Shown here: positions 44,946-54,361 of the stretch, piece by piece
Position numbering within the stretch: position 1 is the stretch's first letter
How the letters are laid out: every line of letters starts with the position of its first letter
DNA from: Pseudomonas chlororaphis
GTDB taxonomy: Bacteria; Pseudomonadota; Gammaproteobacteria; Pseudomonadales; Pseudomonadaceae
Assembly: GCF_003731765.1 (NCBI RefSeq)
Contig: NZ_MOAL01000004.1
Location: 2,356,001 to 2,420,000 of the forward strand
Direction: 5' to 3'
Length of the DNA: 64,000 bases
Program-made: the position numbers and the translations under genes
Notes under the pieces: model-generated
The model's input: the letters and a program-made list of their open reading frames with translations, nothing else
Told to the model about the DNA's origin: nothing
Databases searched by the model: none

Positions 44946-45518
44946 ATGTCTGAAGCTTACCTCGGAGAAATCCGCATGTTCGCCGGTAACTTTGCGCCGG
45001 TGAATTGGGCCATGTGCGATGGCGCGGTCCTGCCAATCAGCACCTATGAAGCCTTGTTTACGGTGCTCGGCACCACCTATGGCGGCAATGGCATCACCAC
45101 CTTCGGCCTGCCCGATTACCGCGGTCGCCTGCCCATCGGGCAAGGGACCGGCCCCGGGCTCACCCCGAGGGTGCTGGCCCAGACCCTGGGCACGGAAGCC
45201 GTGACGCTGACCTCGGCGAACACGCCCGCCCACAGCCATACCTTCACCGTCAGCACCACCCCGGCTACCTCGGCGACGCCCACACCTCCCGCTCCCGCAG
45301 CGCCTTCAAGCCAGACGTTCGGTGAGTTCGTCCCGGCCGGCGTGATCAAAGGCCTGTACAGCGCAGGCACTGGCACCACCGCCCCCGTGAGCCTGAACCC
45401 CGGTTTTCTCGACCCGGCGCTAGGCACCGGCGCGGTGGCACCCCACAGCAACCTGATGGGGACCTTGGCGATTAACTACATCATCTGCCTGGCGGGCATC
45501 TACCCGACTCGGCCGTAA
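44946..45518 (+). CDS. Phage tail collar domain protein 2
   Basis: A 190-residue paralogue of the gene before it, with GEIRMFAGNFAPVNWAMCDG, YGGNGITTFGLPDYRGRLPI and the end GIYPTRP. The middle is richer in Pro/Thr/Ala. It starts 36 bp after collar gene 1. Moderate divergence between the three copies, with the ends most conserved, suggests functional specialisation rather than a recent duplication. Confidence 0.9.
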   Translation: MSEAYLGEIRMFAGNFAPVNWAMCDGAVLPISTYEALFTVLGTTYGGNGITTFGLPDYRGRLPIGQGTGPGLTPRVLAQTLGTEAVTLTSANTPAHSHTFTVSTTPATSATPTPPAPAAPSSQTFGEFVPAGVIKGLYSAGTGTTAPVSLNPGFLDPALGTGAVAPHSNLMGTLAINYIICLAGIYPTRP

Positions 45519-45549
45519 CCCTACTTTTATTGTTCAGGAACGACCGATC

Positions 45550-46101
45550 ATGGATGCTTTCACTGGCGAAATCAGACTGTTCCCCTTCAACTTCGCACCA
45601 ATGGACTGGGCTTACTGCGACGGTTCGACTTTGTCGATTCAACAGAACACCGCGCTGTATTCGATCATCGGCAACACCTATGGCGGCACGCCGGGGCAAA
45701 CCTTCCAACTGCCCAACCTCAATGGGCGTGCCGCCATGGGCGCCGGCAATGGCCCCGGGCTGACACAACGGCCACTGGGCGCCGCCGTAGGTGCCGACGT
45801 GGTCACACTGCTGCCTGGCAACATCGCACCCCATACCCATGCGTTGCAGGTCAAGGACGGCACTGACTCCACCTCCAGCCTGGACGAACCCAACACCAGC
45901 GCCTACCTGGCCCAGCCGCGCAACATACGCCTGTACAACACCACCGCGCCCGTCGCGGGCAGCCCGACCCTGGCCGTCGGCACCGTCGGTAGCACCGGGC
46001 AACTGACGCCCGGCAGCAGTGCGCCGCGCAGCACGGTGCAGCCGTTCCTGACATTGGCCTACTGCATCTGCCTCAATGGCGAATACCCATCGAGGCCTTG
46101 A
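45550..46101 (+). CDS. Phage tail collar domain protein 3
   Basis: The third tail-collar paralogue, 183 residues: GEIRLFPFNFAPMDWAYCDG, YGGTPGQTFQLPNLNGRAAM and the end GEYPSRP. The middle contains DGTDSTSSLDEPNTSAYLAQ, different from the other two. Its stop codon overlaps the start of the acetyltransferase (TGATG), so the two are translationally coupled. Confidence 0.9.
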   Translation: MDAFTGEIRLFPFNFAPMDWAYCDGSTLSIQQNTALYSIIGNTYGGTPGQTFQLPNLNGRAAMGAGNGPGLTQRPLGAAVGADVVTLLPGNIAPHTHALQVKDGTDSTSSLDEPNTSAYLAQPRNIRLYNTTAPVAGSPTLAVGTVGSTGQLTPGSSAPRSTVQPFLTLAYCICLNGEYPSRP

Positions 46102-46628
46102 TGACTGTTGCCAACGCCGCCCCCCAGTCGCTGCCGCCCACCGGCAGCGACCCCGTTTTGCGCGAGCAGAACGGCGATGACCTGGGCTTCCTGCGGGAGC
46201 TGTTCGTGACCCGGCGCTGGGCCGAAGTCAGTGCCGTGCCGGGCTGGAGCGACGACCAGCGCCGAGCCTTCCTGCACGCCCAGGCAGAGCTGCAGCGCCA
46301 GCACTATGAGCGGCATTACCCCACCGCCGATTTTCTGATCATCCAGCAGGCCGGCCGCCCGATCGGCCGCCTCTGCGTGCACCGGGAGCCCAGCGAGGTG
46401 CGTATTGTCGACATCGCCCTGTTGCCGGCCTGGCACGGCCAGGGGATTGGCAGCCGTTTGCTGCACGACATTCTGGCCCAGGCCGATGCCCTGAGTCAGT
46501 CCTGCAGCCTCAGCGTCGAACACGGCAGCCCGGCCCTGCGGCTGTATCAGCGGCTCGGCTTTCAGCCCGGCACTGACAACGGGCTCTATTTACAGATGCA
46601 GCGGCCCGCCCGCTCCAATCCGGAGTAG
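46101..46628 (+). CDS. GNAT family N-acetyltransferase
   Basis: A 175-residue acetyl-CoA-dependent transferase. The GNAT motif A is RIVDIALLPAWHGQGIGSRL (HGQGIGS as the Q/RxxGxG/A loop), and LYQRLGF forms motif B. The start overlaps the stop of tail collar gene 3. Coupling to the collar genes suggests it may acetylate one of those proteins; the same pairing is, to my memory, seen near other MDP genes, but the substrate is not known. Confidence 0.88.
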   Translation: MTVANAAPQSLPPTGSDPVLREQNGDDLGFLRELFVTRRWAEVSAVPGWSDDQRRAFLHAQAELQRQHYERHYPTADFLIIQQAGRPIGRLCVHREPSEVRIVDIALLPAWHGQGIGSRLLHDILAQADALSQSCSLSVEHGSPALRLYQRLGFQPGTDNGLYLQMQRPARSNPE

Positions 46629-46832
46629 CCCACCCCCACCAATTATTTATTCGACGAACGACACGCTTTGAAATTGATTCTTGACCTATAACTTTCTACC
46701 TTCTGTGATGGCAATATGATTTCTCACAGCAAGCCGCAGTTCTGCGTGCCTCCTGTCTGTGTCCATCAGCCAATCATCGACACTAAAGCTGGACACGAAC
46801 CCAAGACGGGTCGTACGGCAGGAAGCCTCAAA

Positions 46833-49800
46833 ATGATAACAATGCTCACCACCCGTGGTGCCCGGCTGGCACGCAGACTGGCCGCCGTCTGCCTGCTGTT
46901 TCTCACCTTGCCCCTGGCCAGCCAGGCCCTAGCGGCTCCGACGATCACCAGTCCGGCCTCAGGCAGTACTCTGCCATCCGTCGCGGTCGGCCAGTCGATG
47001 AGCATCACCATCACCTCGAGCGGTGGCGCAATGCCTCTGGATCAGTGGGCGGAATGTAACATTGATGACCCTGACTACGACGGCATCACCCCCTGCCTGC
47101 CAGCAGGCTTGACCCTAGACGCCTCCCCGGGCAGCGCCACGACGACACTGCATGGTACGCCGACCACGGCGGGTACCTACACCTTCAGTATTTCCCTCAA
47201 TGACGGCTTGAACCAAGCCGGCGTTGCCACCTACACCCTGGTGGTCACCGGCTCCGCCGTACCCACCCTGACGGCAGTCGCCCCCGCCACCGGCACCACC
47301 GCAGGCGGCACTTCGGTCACCCTGACCGGCACCAACCTGACCGGCGCAACGGCCGTCAGCTTTGGCGGAACGGCAGCCACCGGCTACACCATCAACAGCG
47401 CCACCAGCATTACTGCCACCACCCCGGCCCATGCCGCAGGTATCGTGAACGTGTCGGTGACCACCCCCGGCGGTAGCGCAACACGGACCAACGCCTACAC
47501 CTATGCCGTGCCAGCGCCCACCGTCGGCCCGGTCAGCGCTACGGTTGCCGCCAACAGCAGCGCCAACCCGATCACCCTGAGCCTCAGCGGCGGCGCCGCC
47601 AACAGTGTCGCCGTGGCCAGTGCAGCCAGCCATGGCACCGCCACCGCCAGCGGCACCAGCATCACCTACACGCCAACCGCCGGGTATTCCGGGCAAGACA
47701 CATTCACCTACACCGCCACCAACGCCAGCGGCACCTCCAGCCCGGCCACCGTGACGGTGACCGTCAGCGCCCCGACGCTGGCCATCACCCCAACAACCGT
47801 ACCCAACGGCACGGTGAGCACCGCCTACAGCCAAACCATCAGCGCCACCGGCGGCACCGCGCCCTACACCTACGCCATCAGCGCCGGCAGCCTGCCGGCC
47901 GGCCTGAGCCTGAACACATCGACCGGCACCCTGAGCGGCACACCGACAGCCTCCGGTACCTTCAACTTCACGGTGCAAGCCACCGATGCCAACAGCGCAA
48001 CAGGAGCGCGCGCCTACAGCGTTCTCATCAACGTCGCACCGCCCATCGCCGGTAACGTCAATGCCATCGTCGCCGCCAACAGCAGCAATAACCCGATCAC
48101 CCTGAGCCTCAGCGGCGGCGCCTCTACCAGCGTCGCTGTGACCAGCGCAGCCAGCCATGGCACCGCCACTGCCAGCGGCAACGGCATCACTTACACCCCG
48201 ACCGCTGGGTATTCCGGGCAAGACACATTCACCTACACCGCCACCAACGCCAGCGGCACCTCCAGCCCGGCCACCGTGACAGTGACCGTCAACGCCCCGG
48301 CGCTGGGGATCACCCCAACAACCATACCCAACGGCACGGTGAACAGCGCCTACAACCAAACCATTAGCGCCAACAACGGTACCGCGCCCTACACCTACGC
48401 CATCAGCGCCGGCAGCCTGCCGGCCGGCCTGAGCCTGAACACATCGACCGGTACGCTGAGCGGCATACCGACAGCCTCCGGCACCTTCAACTTCACCGTG
48501 AGAGCCACCGATGCCAACAGCGCGACGGGAGCACGCGCCTATAGCGTTATCATCAGCGGCATCCCGCCCGTCGCCGGTGCCGTCAGTGTCACAGTCGCCG
48601 CCAACAGCAGCGCCAACCCGATCACCTTGAACCTCAGCGGCGGCGCCGCCACCAGCGTCGCAGTCAGCAGCGCAGCCAGCCATGGCAGCGCCACCGCCAG
48701 CGGCACTAGCATCACTTACACACCAACCGCCGGCTATTCCGGGGCGGACAGTTTTACCTACACCGCCAGCAACGGCAGCGGCACCTCCAGCCCGGCCACC
48801 ATCTCCATCACCGTGTCTGCACCGACCATCAGCATCAGCCCGAGCGTCTTGTCCGCGTTCATCGCCGGCAGCGCTTACAGCCAGACCATCAGTGCCACCG
48901 GCGGTACCGCGCCCTACAGCTACGCCATCACCTCCGGCAGCCTGCCGGCCGGTTTGAGCCTTAACACCTCGACCGGTGTGATCAGCGGCACCCCCACCAA
49001 CCCCGGCGCCTACAATTTCACCGTGACCGCCACCGACGACAACAGCGTGACAAGCTCGCGCAGCTACAGTGGAACCGTCGCCGCAGCAACCATCATCGTC
49101 AGCCCTACCACCCTAAGTAACCTCACGGTGGGCACGGCCTTCAGTAACACCCTCAGTGCCAGCGGCGGCACTGCGCCCTATACCTTCACGATCACCAGCG
49201 GCACCTTGCCCACTGGCGCAACGTTGAGCACAGGCGGCATCCTCAGCGGCACACCGACCAGCGCTGGCACCTACAATTTCACTGTCACCGGCACAGACGC
49301 CAACAACACAACGGGATCTCGGGCCTATAGCGTAACCGTCAGCAGCAACCCACCCGTCGCGGGCGCCGTCAGTACTACGGTCGCCGCCAACAGCAGCGCC
49401 AACCCGATCACCCTGAACCTCAGCGGTGGCGCCGCCACCAGCGTCGCCGTCAGCAGCGCACCTAGCCATGGCAGCGCCACGGCCAGCGGCACCAGCATCA
49501 TTTACACGCCAACCGCCGGTTATTCCGGGGCGGACAGCTTTACCTACACCGCCACCAATGCCAGCGGCACCTCCAGCCCGGCCACCGTCAGCCTGACCGT
49601 CAGCGCTCCAACCCTGAGCGTGGCCCCGGCCACCCTGGGCGCCGGCACCTCCGGTAGCGCCTACAGCGCCACCCTCAGTGCCACCGGTGGCAGCGCGCCT
49701 TACAGCTACGCCATCACCAGCGGCAGCCTGCCGGCCGGCCTGAGCCTCAACACCTCGACCGGTGTGATCAGCGGCACCCCGACCACCGACGGCACCAGCA

Positions 49801-51272
49801 ACCTGACCGTGACCGTCACCGACGCCAACGGTGCGACCGGCAGCCAGCCTTACTCGATCACCATCGCCGCCGTACCGATCACCGTGCCGGCCTCCAGCCA
49901 GATCATCGTGGCCGGACAGGCCACCACGGTTGACCTGACCCAAGGCGCCACCGGTGGTCCCTTCATCGACGCGCTGCTGGTGTCGGTGAGCCCGGCATCG
50001 GCCGGTACCGCGACCATGGTCGGGCCTTACTCACTGCGCTTTGTACCTGCGGCCGCCTTCGCCGGCACCGCGGTCGTCACCTTCACCCTGCGCAGCAACA
50101 GCGGCGCCAGCGCCAACGGCACCTTTGCCTTCACCGTGCAGACACGTCCCGACCCATCCAAGGACGCGGAAGTACTCGGCTTGCTCAACGCCCAGTCGCG
50201 AGCTGCCGAACGCTTTGCCAGCACCCAGATGGATAACTTCAACCGGCGCCTGGAGCAGTTGCACCGGATGTCCTGCGACCGCAACTCGTTCAATGCCAGC
50301 ATCAGCAAGGACGGCAAAGACGTGCCGCTGCAGGAGATCGGCAAAGCCGTGCAGAACGAGCTGAACGGCTCGGCCAACAAAACCGCCGAAGAGAAACGCC
50401 AGGCGGCCGCCAGCGCCGCAGAAGGTTGCCAACAGGAAGCCGTGGCGTTCTGGACCGACGGTTTCGTCAACAGCGGTTCGACCCACGCCCGTGGGGCCCG
50501 GGACAACAGCTTCACCACCCTGGGCTTGAGCGCCGGCGTCGACTATCGCCTGTCGCCGAAGGCGATTGCCGGTGTCGGTATCGGCTATGGCAACGACCGC
50601 AGTGACATCGGCGACAACGACACCCGCAGCGAAGGCAATGCCATCGCCATCGCCACCTACCTGAGCGTGAACCTGGCGCCCCAGGTGTTCGTCGACGGCT
50701 TGCTGGGCTACAACCGCATCTCCTTCGACTCGCGCCGCTACGTCAGCGATGCCGCCGCCGGTGACCTGGCGCGGGGTTCGCGTGATGCCGACCAGTTGTT
50801 CGCCTCGCTCACCGGCAGCTATGAATACCGCCAGGGCCCGATCTCGCTGACACCTTACGCGCGCTTCAACGCCAGCTTCACGCGCCTGGACGCCTACCGT
50901 GAAAGCGGCGGCGGGGTGTATGGCCTGTCCTATGAAGAACAGCGCCAACAGAACTACACCTCGTTCCTCGGCGTGCGCACCGGCTACGACCTGATGACCC
51001 CGATCGGGATCGTGACACCACGGGTCGGCCTGGCCTGGGGGCACAACTTCAGCAGCAGCAGCGACTTCAAGATGCGCTACACCGACCAGGGCGATGCCGG
51101 CCAGTTGTACCGGATCAAACCCGACCCGCTGGACCGCAACTTTGCCGACCTCGACCTGGGGGTGGACTTCAACCTGGGCCCGACCTGGCAGATGGGCGTC
51201 TCCTACAAGACCGCCCTGGGCTCCGACGAGCGCAGCGACACCTTCCGCCTGGGCGTCAACGGACGCTTCTAA
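46833..51272 (+). CDS. Autotransporter with repeated Ig-like domains
   Basis: A surface protein of 1479 residues. The signal peptide is residues 1-34 (end SQALA); the start at 46833 was chosen for that reason over a longer frame. The passenger has a putative-Ig domain (36-140), an IPT/TIG-like domain (143-227), then two alternating Ig-like modules: type A (cadherin-like, VAANSSANPITLSLSGGAA to SSPATVTVTV) four times and type B (He_PIG-like, SATGGTAPYTYAISAGSLP) five times, up to about residue 1013. After another beta domain and a helical linker (AAERFASTQMDNFNRRLEQL), a 12-strand autotransporter barrel spans about 1207-1479 and ends in Phe. No protease site or catalytic motif is seen, so adhesion or biofilm structure is likely. 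Confidence 0.92.
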   Translation: MITMLTTRGARLARRLAAVCLLFLTLPLASQALAAPTITSPASGSTLPSVAVGQSMSITITSSGGAMPLDQWAECNIDDPDYDGITPCLPAGLTLDASPGSATTTLHGTPTTAGTYTFSISLNDGLNQAGVATYTLVVTGSAVPTLTAVAPATGTTAGGTSVTLTGTNLTGATAVSFGGTAATGYTINSATSITATTPAHAAGIVNVSVTTPGGSATRTNAYTYAVPAPTVGPVSATVAANSSANPITLSLSGGAANSVAVASAASHGTATASGTSITYTPTAGYSGQDTFTYTATNASGTSSPATVTVTVSAPTLAITPTTVPNGTVSTAYSQTISATGGTAPYTYAISAGSLPAGLSLNTSTGTLSGTPTASGTFNFTVQATDANSATGARAYSVLINVAPPIAGNVNAIVAANSSNNPITLSLSGGASTSVAVTSAASHGTATASGNGITYTPTAGYSGQDTFTYTATNASGTSSPATVTVTVNAPALGITPTTIPNGTVNSAYNQTISANNGTAPYTYAISAGSLPAGLSLNTSTGTLSGIPTASGTFNFTVRATDANSATGARAYSVIISGIPPVAGAVSVTVAANSSANPITLNLSGGAATSVAVSSAASHGSATASGTSITYTPTAGYSGADSFTYTASNGSGTSSPATISITVSAPTISISPSVLSAFIAGSAYSQTISATGGTAPYSYAITSGSLPAGLSLNTSTGVISGTPTNPGAYNFTVTATDDNSVTSSRSYSGTVAAATIIVSPTTLSNLTVGTAFSNTLSASGGTAPYTFTITSGTLPTGATLSTGGILSGTPTSAGTYNFTVTGTDANNTTGSRAYSVTVSSNPPVAGAVSTTVAANSSANPITLNLSGGAATSVAVSSAPSHGSATASGTSIIYTPTAGYSGADSFTYTATNASGTSSPATVSLTVSAPTLSVAPATLGAGTSGSAYSATLSATGGSAPYSYAITSGSLPAGLSLNTSTGVISGTPTTDGTSNLTVTVTDANGATGSQPYSITIAAVPITVPASSQIIVAGQATTVDLTQGATGGPFIDALLVSVSPASAGTATMVGPYSLRFVPAAAFAGTAVVTFTLRSNSGASANGTFAFTVQTRPDPSKDAEVLGLLNAQSRAAERFASTQMDNFNRRLEQLHRMSCDRNSFNASISKDGKDVPLQEIGKAVQNELNGSANKTAEEKRQAAASAAEGCQQEAVAFWTDGFVNSGSTHARGARDNSFTTLGLSAGVDYRLSPKAIAGVGIGYGNDRSDIGDNDTRSEGNAIAIATYLSVNLAPQVFVDGLLGYNRISFDSRRYVSDAAAGDLARGSRDADQLFASLTGSYEYRQGPISLTPYARFNASFTRLDAYRESGGGVYGLSYEEQRQQNYTSFLGVRTGYDLMTPIGIVTPRVGLAWGHNFSSSSDFKMRYTDQGDAGQLYRIKPDPLDRNFADLDLGVDFNLGPTWQMGVSYKTALGSDERSDTFRLGVNGRF
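47534..49870 (+). repeat. Internal tandem DNA repeats of the autotransporter gene
   Basis: An A+B module pair repeats with a period of about 530 bp (copies begin near 47534, 48067 and 48598; a last A module near 49381 follows an extra B module). Stretches longer than 40 bp are nearly identical between copies, for example around 47880-47930 and 48410-48460. This allows length change by recombination. Confidence 0.85.
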
Positions 51273-51339
51273 CGCCACCGATACTGCGCCGCCGGCCCTG
51301 GGTCGGCGGCGCAGCGATCCCCCCAAGCCTCTCTCTCGC

Positions 51340-51377
51340 ACCCCGCGAACGCCCAGCGTCCGCGGGGTGTTTTTTTT
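51340..51377 (+). terminator. Rho-independent terminator of the autotransporter gene
   Basis: An 8-bp stem ACCCCGCG / CGCGGGGT with an inner ACGC/GCGT stem is followed by a run of eight T (51370-51377). Confidence 0.88.
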
Positions 51378-51553
51378 CCGCTCACCCAGGCTCACCCGGC
51401 CCTGCACCAAGGCGCAGCCCGCGCCGAGCAAAATCGCCGGTTCACGGCACGTGACTTGACCGCGCATCGACCTGTCACAGCAACAACAGCCCATCACTGC
51501 CTGCAGGCAGTGATCGCAAGCGCCAACAACAAGACCAACATGGCCCAGACCGC

Positions 51554-52768
51554 ATGCACCCGCAAAGAACCGCCCTGCACAACGAACTCCACGCCCGCCC
51601 GTCGCTGTACTTCGACGAGCCAGCCCATGTGTTTCACCTGGCCTTCCTCGGCGGTGAGCAGGCCTGCAACGCGCTGCTGCTGGCCTGCTGCGCCGCCTTC
51701 GAGCCAAGCGCCGCCCAAGGCATCACCCAGCTCGACGGCCATCCGTTGAAATGGGAGCGCCATGGCGAGTTCTTCACCCTGACCCTGGTGATCACTGCCA
51801 GCGCCCAGCCCCTTGCCTGGACCACCCTGCCCGAGTGCCTGGCACGCCACGTTGAGGCCCATCGGCAGCAGATCATCAACAGCGTGCAGATCGTGGTGCG
51901 CGGTGAAGAAGACTTGGACCTCGCCCGCTACGGTTTCAAGGACCCTTGCGGCTCGTGCGTGGGCGGCGGTGACGCGGTGGTCTGGAGCGACTTTCGCCTG
52001 GACCAGGACGGCAGCAACCGCTTGCTGTTCGTCAATCGCCGGCTGAACGCCTATCGCCAGGGCCGGATGATCCGCCGCCTGCTGGAGATCGAGACCTATC
52101 GGATGATGGCCTCGCTGTCGTTGTCCACGGCCAAGGCGCTGAGCGCGCAGTTGGAGGGTTACGAGCAGACCCTGGTGAACCTGTCGGAACGCAATGCCGA
52201 CACCGCCGGTGGCAACGCCAAAGGGTTGCTGGCGGACATTTCCAACCTGTCGGCGCAGGTGGTCAGCAGCGGCGCCAAGACCCGTCACCGCTTCAGCGCC
52301 ACCCAGGCCTATGCGCAATTGGTGTTCGAGCGCCTGGGAGAACTGCGCGAAAGCCACGTCGGCGATTGCCAACGTCTGGGGGTGTTTATCGAGCGGCGCT
52401 TCAAGCCCACCGTCCGCTATTGCGCCGCCACCGAACAGCGCCTGGAACACCTGGCCAAAAACGTGGCCAACCTGGGCGACCTGCTGCAGGCCCGGGTACA
52501 AGTGGAAATGGAAGAACAGAACTCGGACATCCTCAACAGCCTCAACAGCCGCGCCGATGCCCAGATCAAGATCCAGCGCGCGGTGGAGGGCCTGTCGATC
52601 ATCGCCATCACCTACTACCTGCTGAATCTGCTCAAGCTGGTGTACTCGGGCGTGCACCTGCTGGGCGTCGACATCGCTCCCCGCGTGGCCATGCTGGCCA
52701 TGGCGCCGCTGGCCATCGCCATCCTGGTGCTGATTCTGATGCGCATCCGGCACGTCAAGGCGCACTGA
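51554..52768 (+). CDS. DUF3422 family membrane protein
   Basis: A 404-residue protein of unknown function conserved in proteobacteria. The hallmark N-terminus is HPQRTALHNELHARPSLYFD; the central part is helical and partly coiled-coil (LEHLAKNVANLGDLLQARVQ, then EEQNSDILNSLNSRADAQIK), and two hydrophobic segments at the C-terminus (IIAITYYLLNLLKLVYSG and AMLAMAPLAIAILVLILM) anchor it in the inner membrane. The overall shape resembles CorA-like channels or other membrane-anchored coiled coils, but that is only a similarity of layout. It is a single gene. Confidence 0.88.
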   Translation: MHPQRTALHNELHARPSLYFDEPAHVFHLAFLGGEQACNALLLACCAAFEPSAAQGITQLDGHPLKWERHGEFFTLTLVITASAQPLAWTTLPECLARHVEAHRQQIINSVQIVVRGEEDLDLARYGFKDPCGSCVGGGDAVVWSDFRLDQDGSNRLLFVNRRLNAYRQGRMIRRLLEIETYRMMASLSLSTAKALSAQLEGYEQTLVNLSERNADTAGGNAKGLLADISNLSAQVVSSGAKTRHRFSATQAYAQLVFERLGELRESHVGDCQRLGVFIERRFKPTVRYCAATEQRLEHLAKNVANLGDLLQARVQVEMEEQNSDILNSLNSRADAQIKIQRAVEGLSIIAITYYLLNLLKLVYSGVHLLGVDIAPRVAMLAMAPLAIAILVLILMRIRHVKAH

Positions 52769-53074
52769 CGGCGCGCTCCGGCCGGCGTCGAGCGCGGCGG
52801 CCAACAGCCAGGCGGGGGCTGTCGGCAGGCTGCGCGGGGGGTGTTTCACGCCCTGTTGTTGTGCAGGCCCTGGGGATGACGGCAGCGGTTGCGCAATCGG
52901 TCGTTTGCCACCGCTGAACAACGTCATCCGCTGCCAGCGGCCGTTCGCACCACATAAACACCCCCGCGTTTTGCCAGAGACTTCCACGGCTGTTCGCTCG
53001 GTGCCCGATGGATCTGGCCGCGGCCCTGATCCCCGGCACGGGGCTTCCTCCCTCCCTAGAATGGAAGACTCGTT
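52769..53074. other. Gap upstream of the racemase gene
   Basis: 306 bp of high-GC sequence, presumably with the racemase promoter. Several short self-complementary G/C stretches occur but no clear terminator, operator or gene. Confidence 0.4.
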
Positions 53075-54313
53075 ATGCCTCGTTTCATGCTCAGTGCGTT
53101 GACCCTTTCCCTGGCCATGACGGCCATCATGCCGGCCGCCAATGCCGCCCCCTTGCTGGACCTGGCGCCCGGGCAGACCCGCGCCGACAGCCTGCCGGAA
53201 CAAAACAACACCTGGCTGGAAATCGATCAGGCGGCCTTTGAAAGCAATATCGCCACCTTGCAACAGCGCCTGGCGGGCAAGAGCCAGATCTGCGCGGTGA
53301 TGAAAGCCGACGCCTACGGCAATGGCATCGGCTTGCTGATCCCTTCGGCGATCAAGATGGGCATCACTTGTGTCGGCATCACCAGCAACGAAGAAGCCCG
53401 CGTCGCTCGGGACAAAGGCTTCAAGGGCCGGCTGTTGCGCCTGCGCAGCACCACCTTGGGGGAAGTCGCCAGCGCCCTGCCCTACAACGTCGAAGAACTG
53501 GTGGGCAACCTGCAGGTGGCCCGCGAGCTTGACGCACTGGCCTCTCGCGAAGGCCGCAGCCTGACGATTCACCTAGCACTGAATTCAGCGGGCATGGGCC
53601 GCAACGGCCTGGAAATGAGCACCCCCGAGGGGCAACAACAGGCCCTAGAGCTGACCCGTCTCAAGCACCTGAACCTGGTGGGGATCATGACCCACTTCCC
53701 GGTCGAAGAACGTGAGGACGTGCTCAAGGGCCTGGCCACATTCAAGCAGCAATCGGCCTGGCTGATCGAGCACGCCAAGCTCGACCGCAGCCGCCTTACC
53801 CTGCACTGCGCCAACACCTTCACCACCCTGGAAGTGCCCGAGGGCTGGCTCGACATGGTGCGCCCGGGCGCCGCGCTGTACGGCTATCCGGTGGGCGGCC
53901 ACGAGGAGTTCAAGCGAGTCATGCAGTTCAAGTCGCGGGTGGCCGCGGTGAATGCCTACCCGGCCGGTAGCACCATCAGCTATGACCGCACCTACACCCT
54001 GAGCAAGGATTCGCTGATCGCCAACGTGCCGGCCGGCTACTCCGACGGCTACCGCCGCGCCTTCTCGAACAAGGCCTCGGTGCTGATCCTCGGGCAACGG
54101 GCGCCGGTGATCGGCAAGGTCACCATGAACACCCTGATGGTCGATGTCAGCGGCATCAAAGGGGTGAAAGCCGGTGATGAGGTGGTGCTGTACGGCAAGC
54201 AGGGCCAGGAAGAAATCACCCAGGGTGAGCTGGAGACCATCAACGGCGCCCTGCTGGCCGATCTCTACACCATCTGGGGCAACTCCAACCCGAAAATCCT
54301 CAAATCCAGATAA
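53075..54313 (+). CDS. bsr: Periplasmic broad-specificity amino acid racemase (Alr fold)
   Basis: A PLP racemase of the alanine racemase fold, 412 residues, with a Sec signal peptide cut near ANA24, which cytoplasmic Alr lacks. The PLP lysine is Lys77 in AVMKADAYGNG and the opposing catalytic tyrosine lies in STISYDRTYTLSKDSLI. Exported racemases of this type (Bsr of Vibrio, the periplasmic racemase of P. putida) make several D-amino acids that modify the cell wall or act as signals. It stands alone between DUF3422 and the PAS sensor. Confidence 0.9.
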   Translation: MPRFMLSALTLSLAMTAIMPAANAAPLLDLAPGQTRADSLPEQNNTWLEIDQAAFESNIATLQQRLAGKSQICAVMKADAYGNGIGLLIPSAIKMGITCVGITSNEEARVARDKGFKGRLLRLRSTTLGEVASALPYNVEELVGNLQVARELDALASREGRSLTIHLALNSAGMGRNGLEMSTPEGQQQALELTRLKHLNLVGIMTHFPVEEREDVLKGLATFKQQSAWLIEHAKLDRSRLTLHCANTFTTLEVPEGWLDMVRPGAALYGYPVGGHEEFKRVMQFKSRVAAVNAYPAGSTISYDRTYTLSKDSLIANVPAGYSDGYRRAFSNKASVLILGQRAPVIGKVTMNTLMVDVSGIKGVKAGDEVVLYGKQGQEEITQGELETINGALLADLYTIWGNSNPKILKSR

Positions 54314-54361
54314 CCCTCGGTCACGCAGGCCACCCGCACCACGCCCTGGGCGCAGACATGA

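Noticed and set aside
44364..46101. Prophage or tailocin remnant
   Set aside because: Only collar-domain proteins are present; no tape measure, sheath, baseplate, lysis or integrase gene is nearby.
47115..48683. A 522-residue minus-strand open frame opposite the autotransporter
   Set aside because: It is the antisense of the Ig repeats, Gly/Ala-rich low complexity produced by the codon pattern of the real gene.
51494..53572. A 692-residue minus-strand open frame opposite DUF3422 and the racemase
   Set aside because: Antisense of two real genes and the gap between them.
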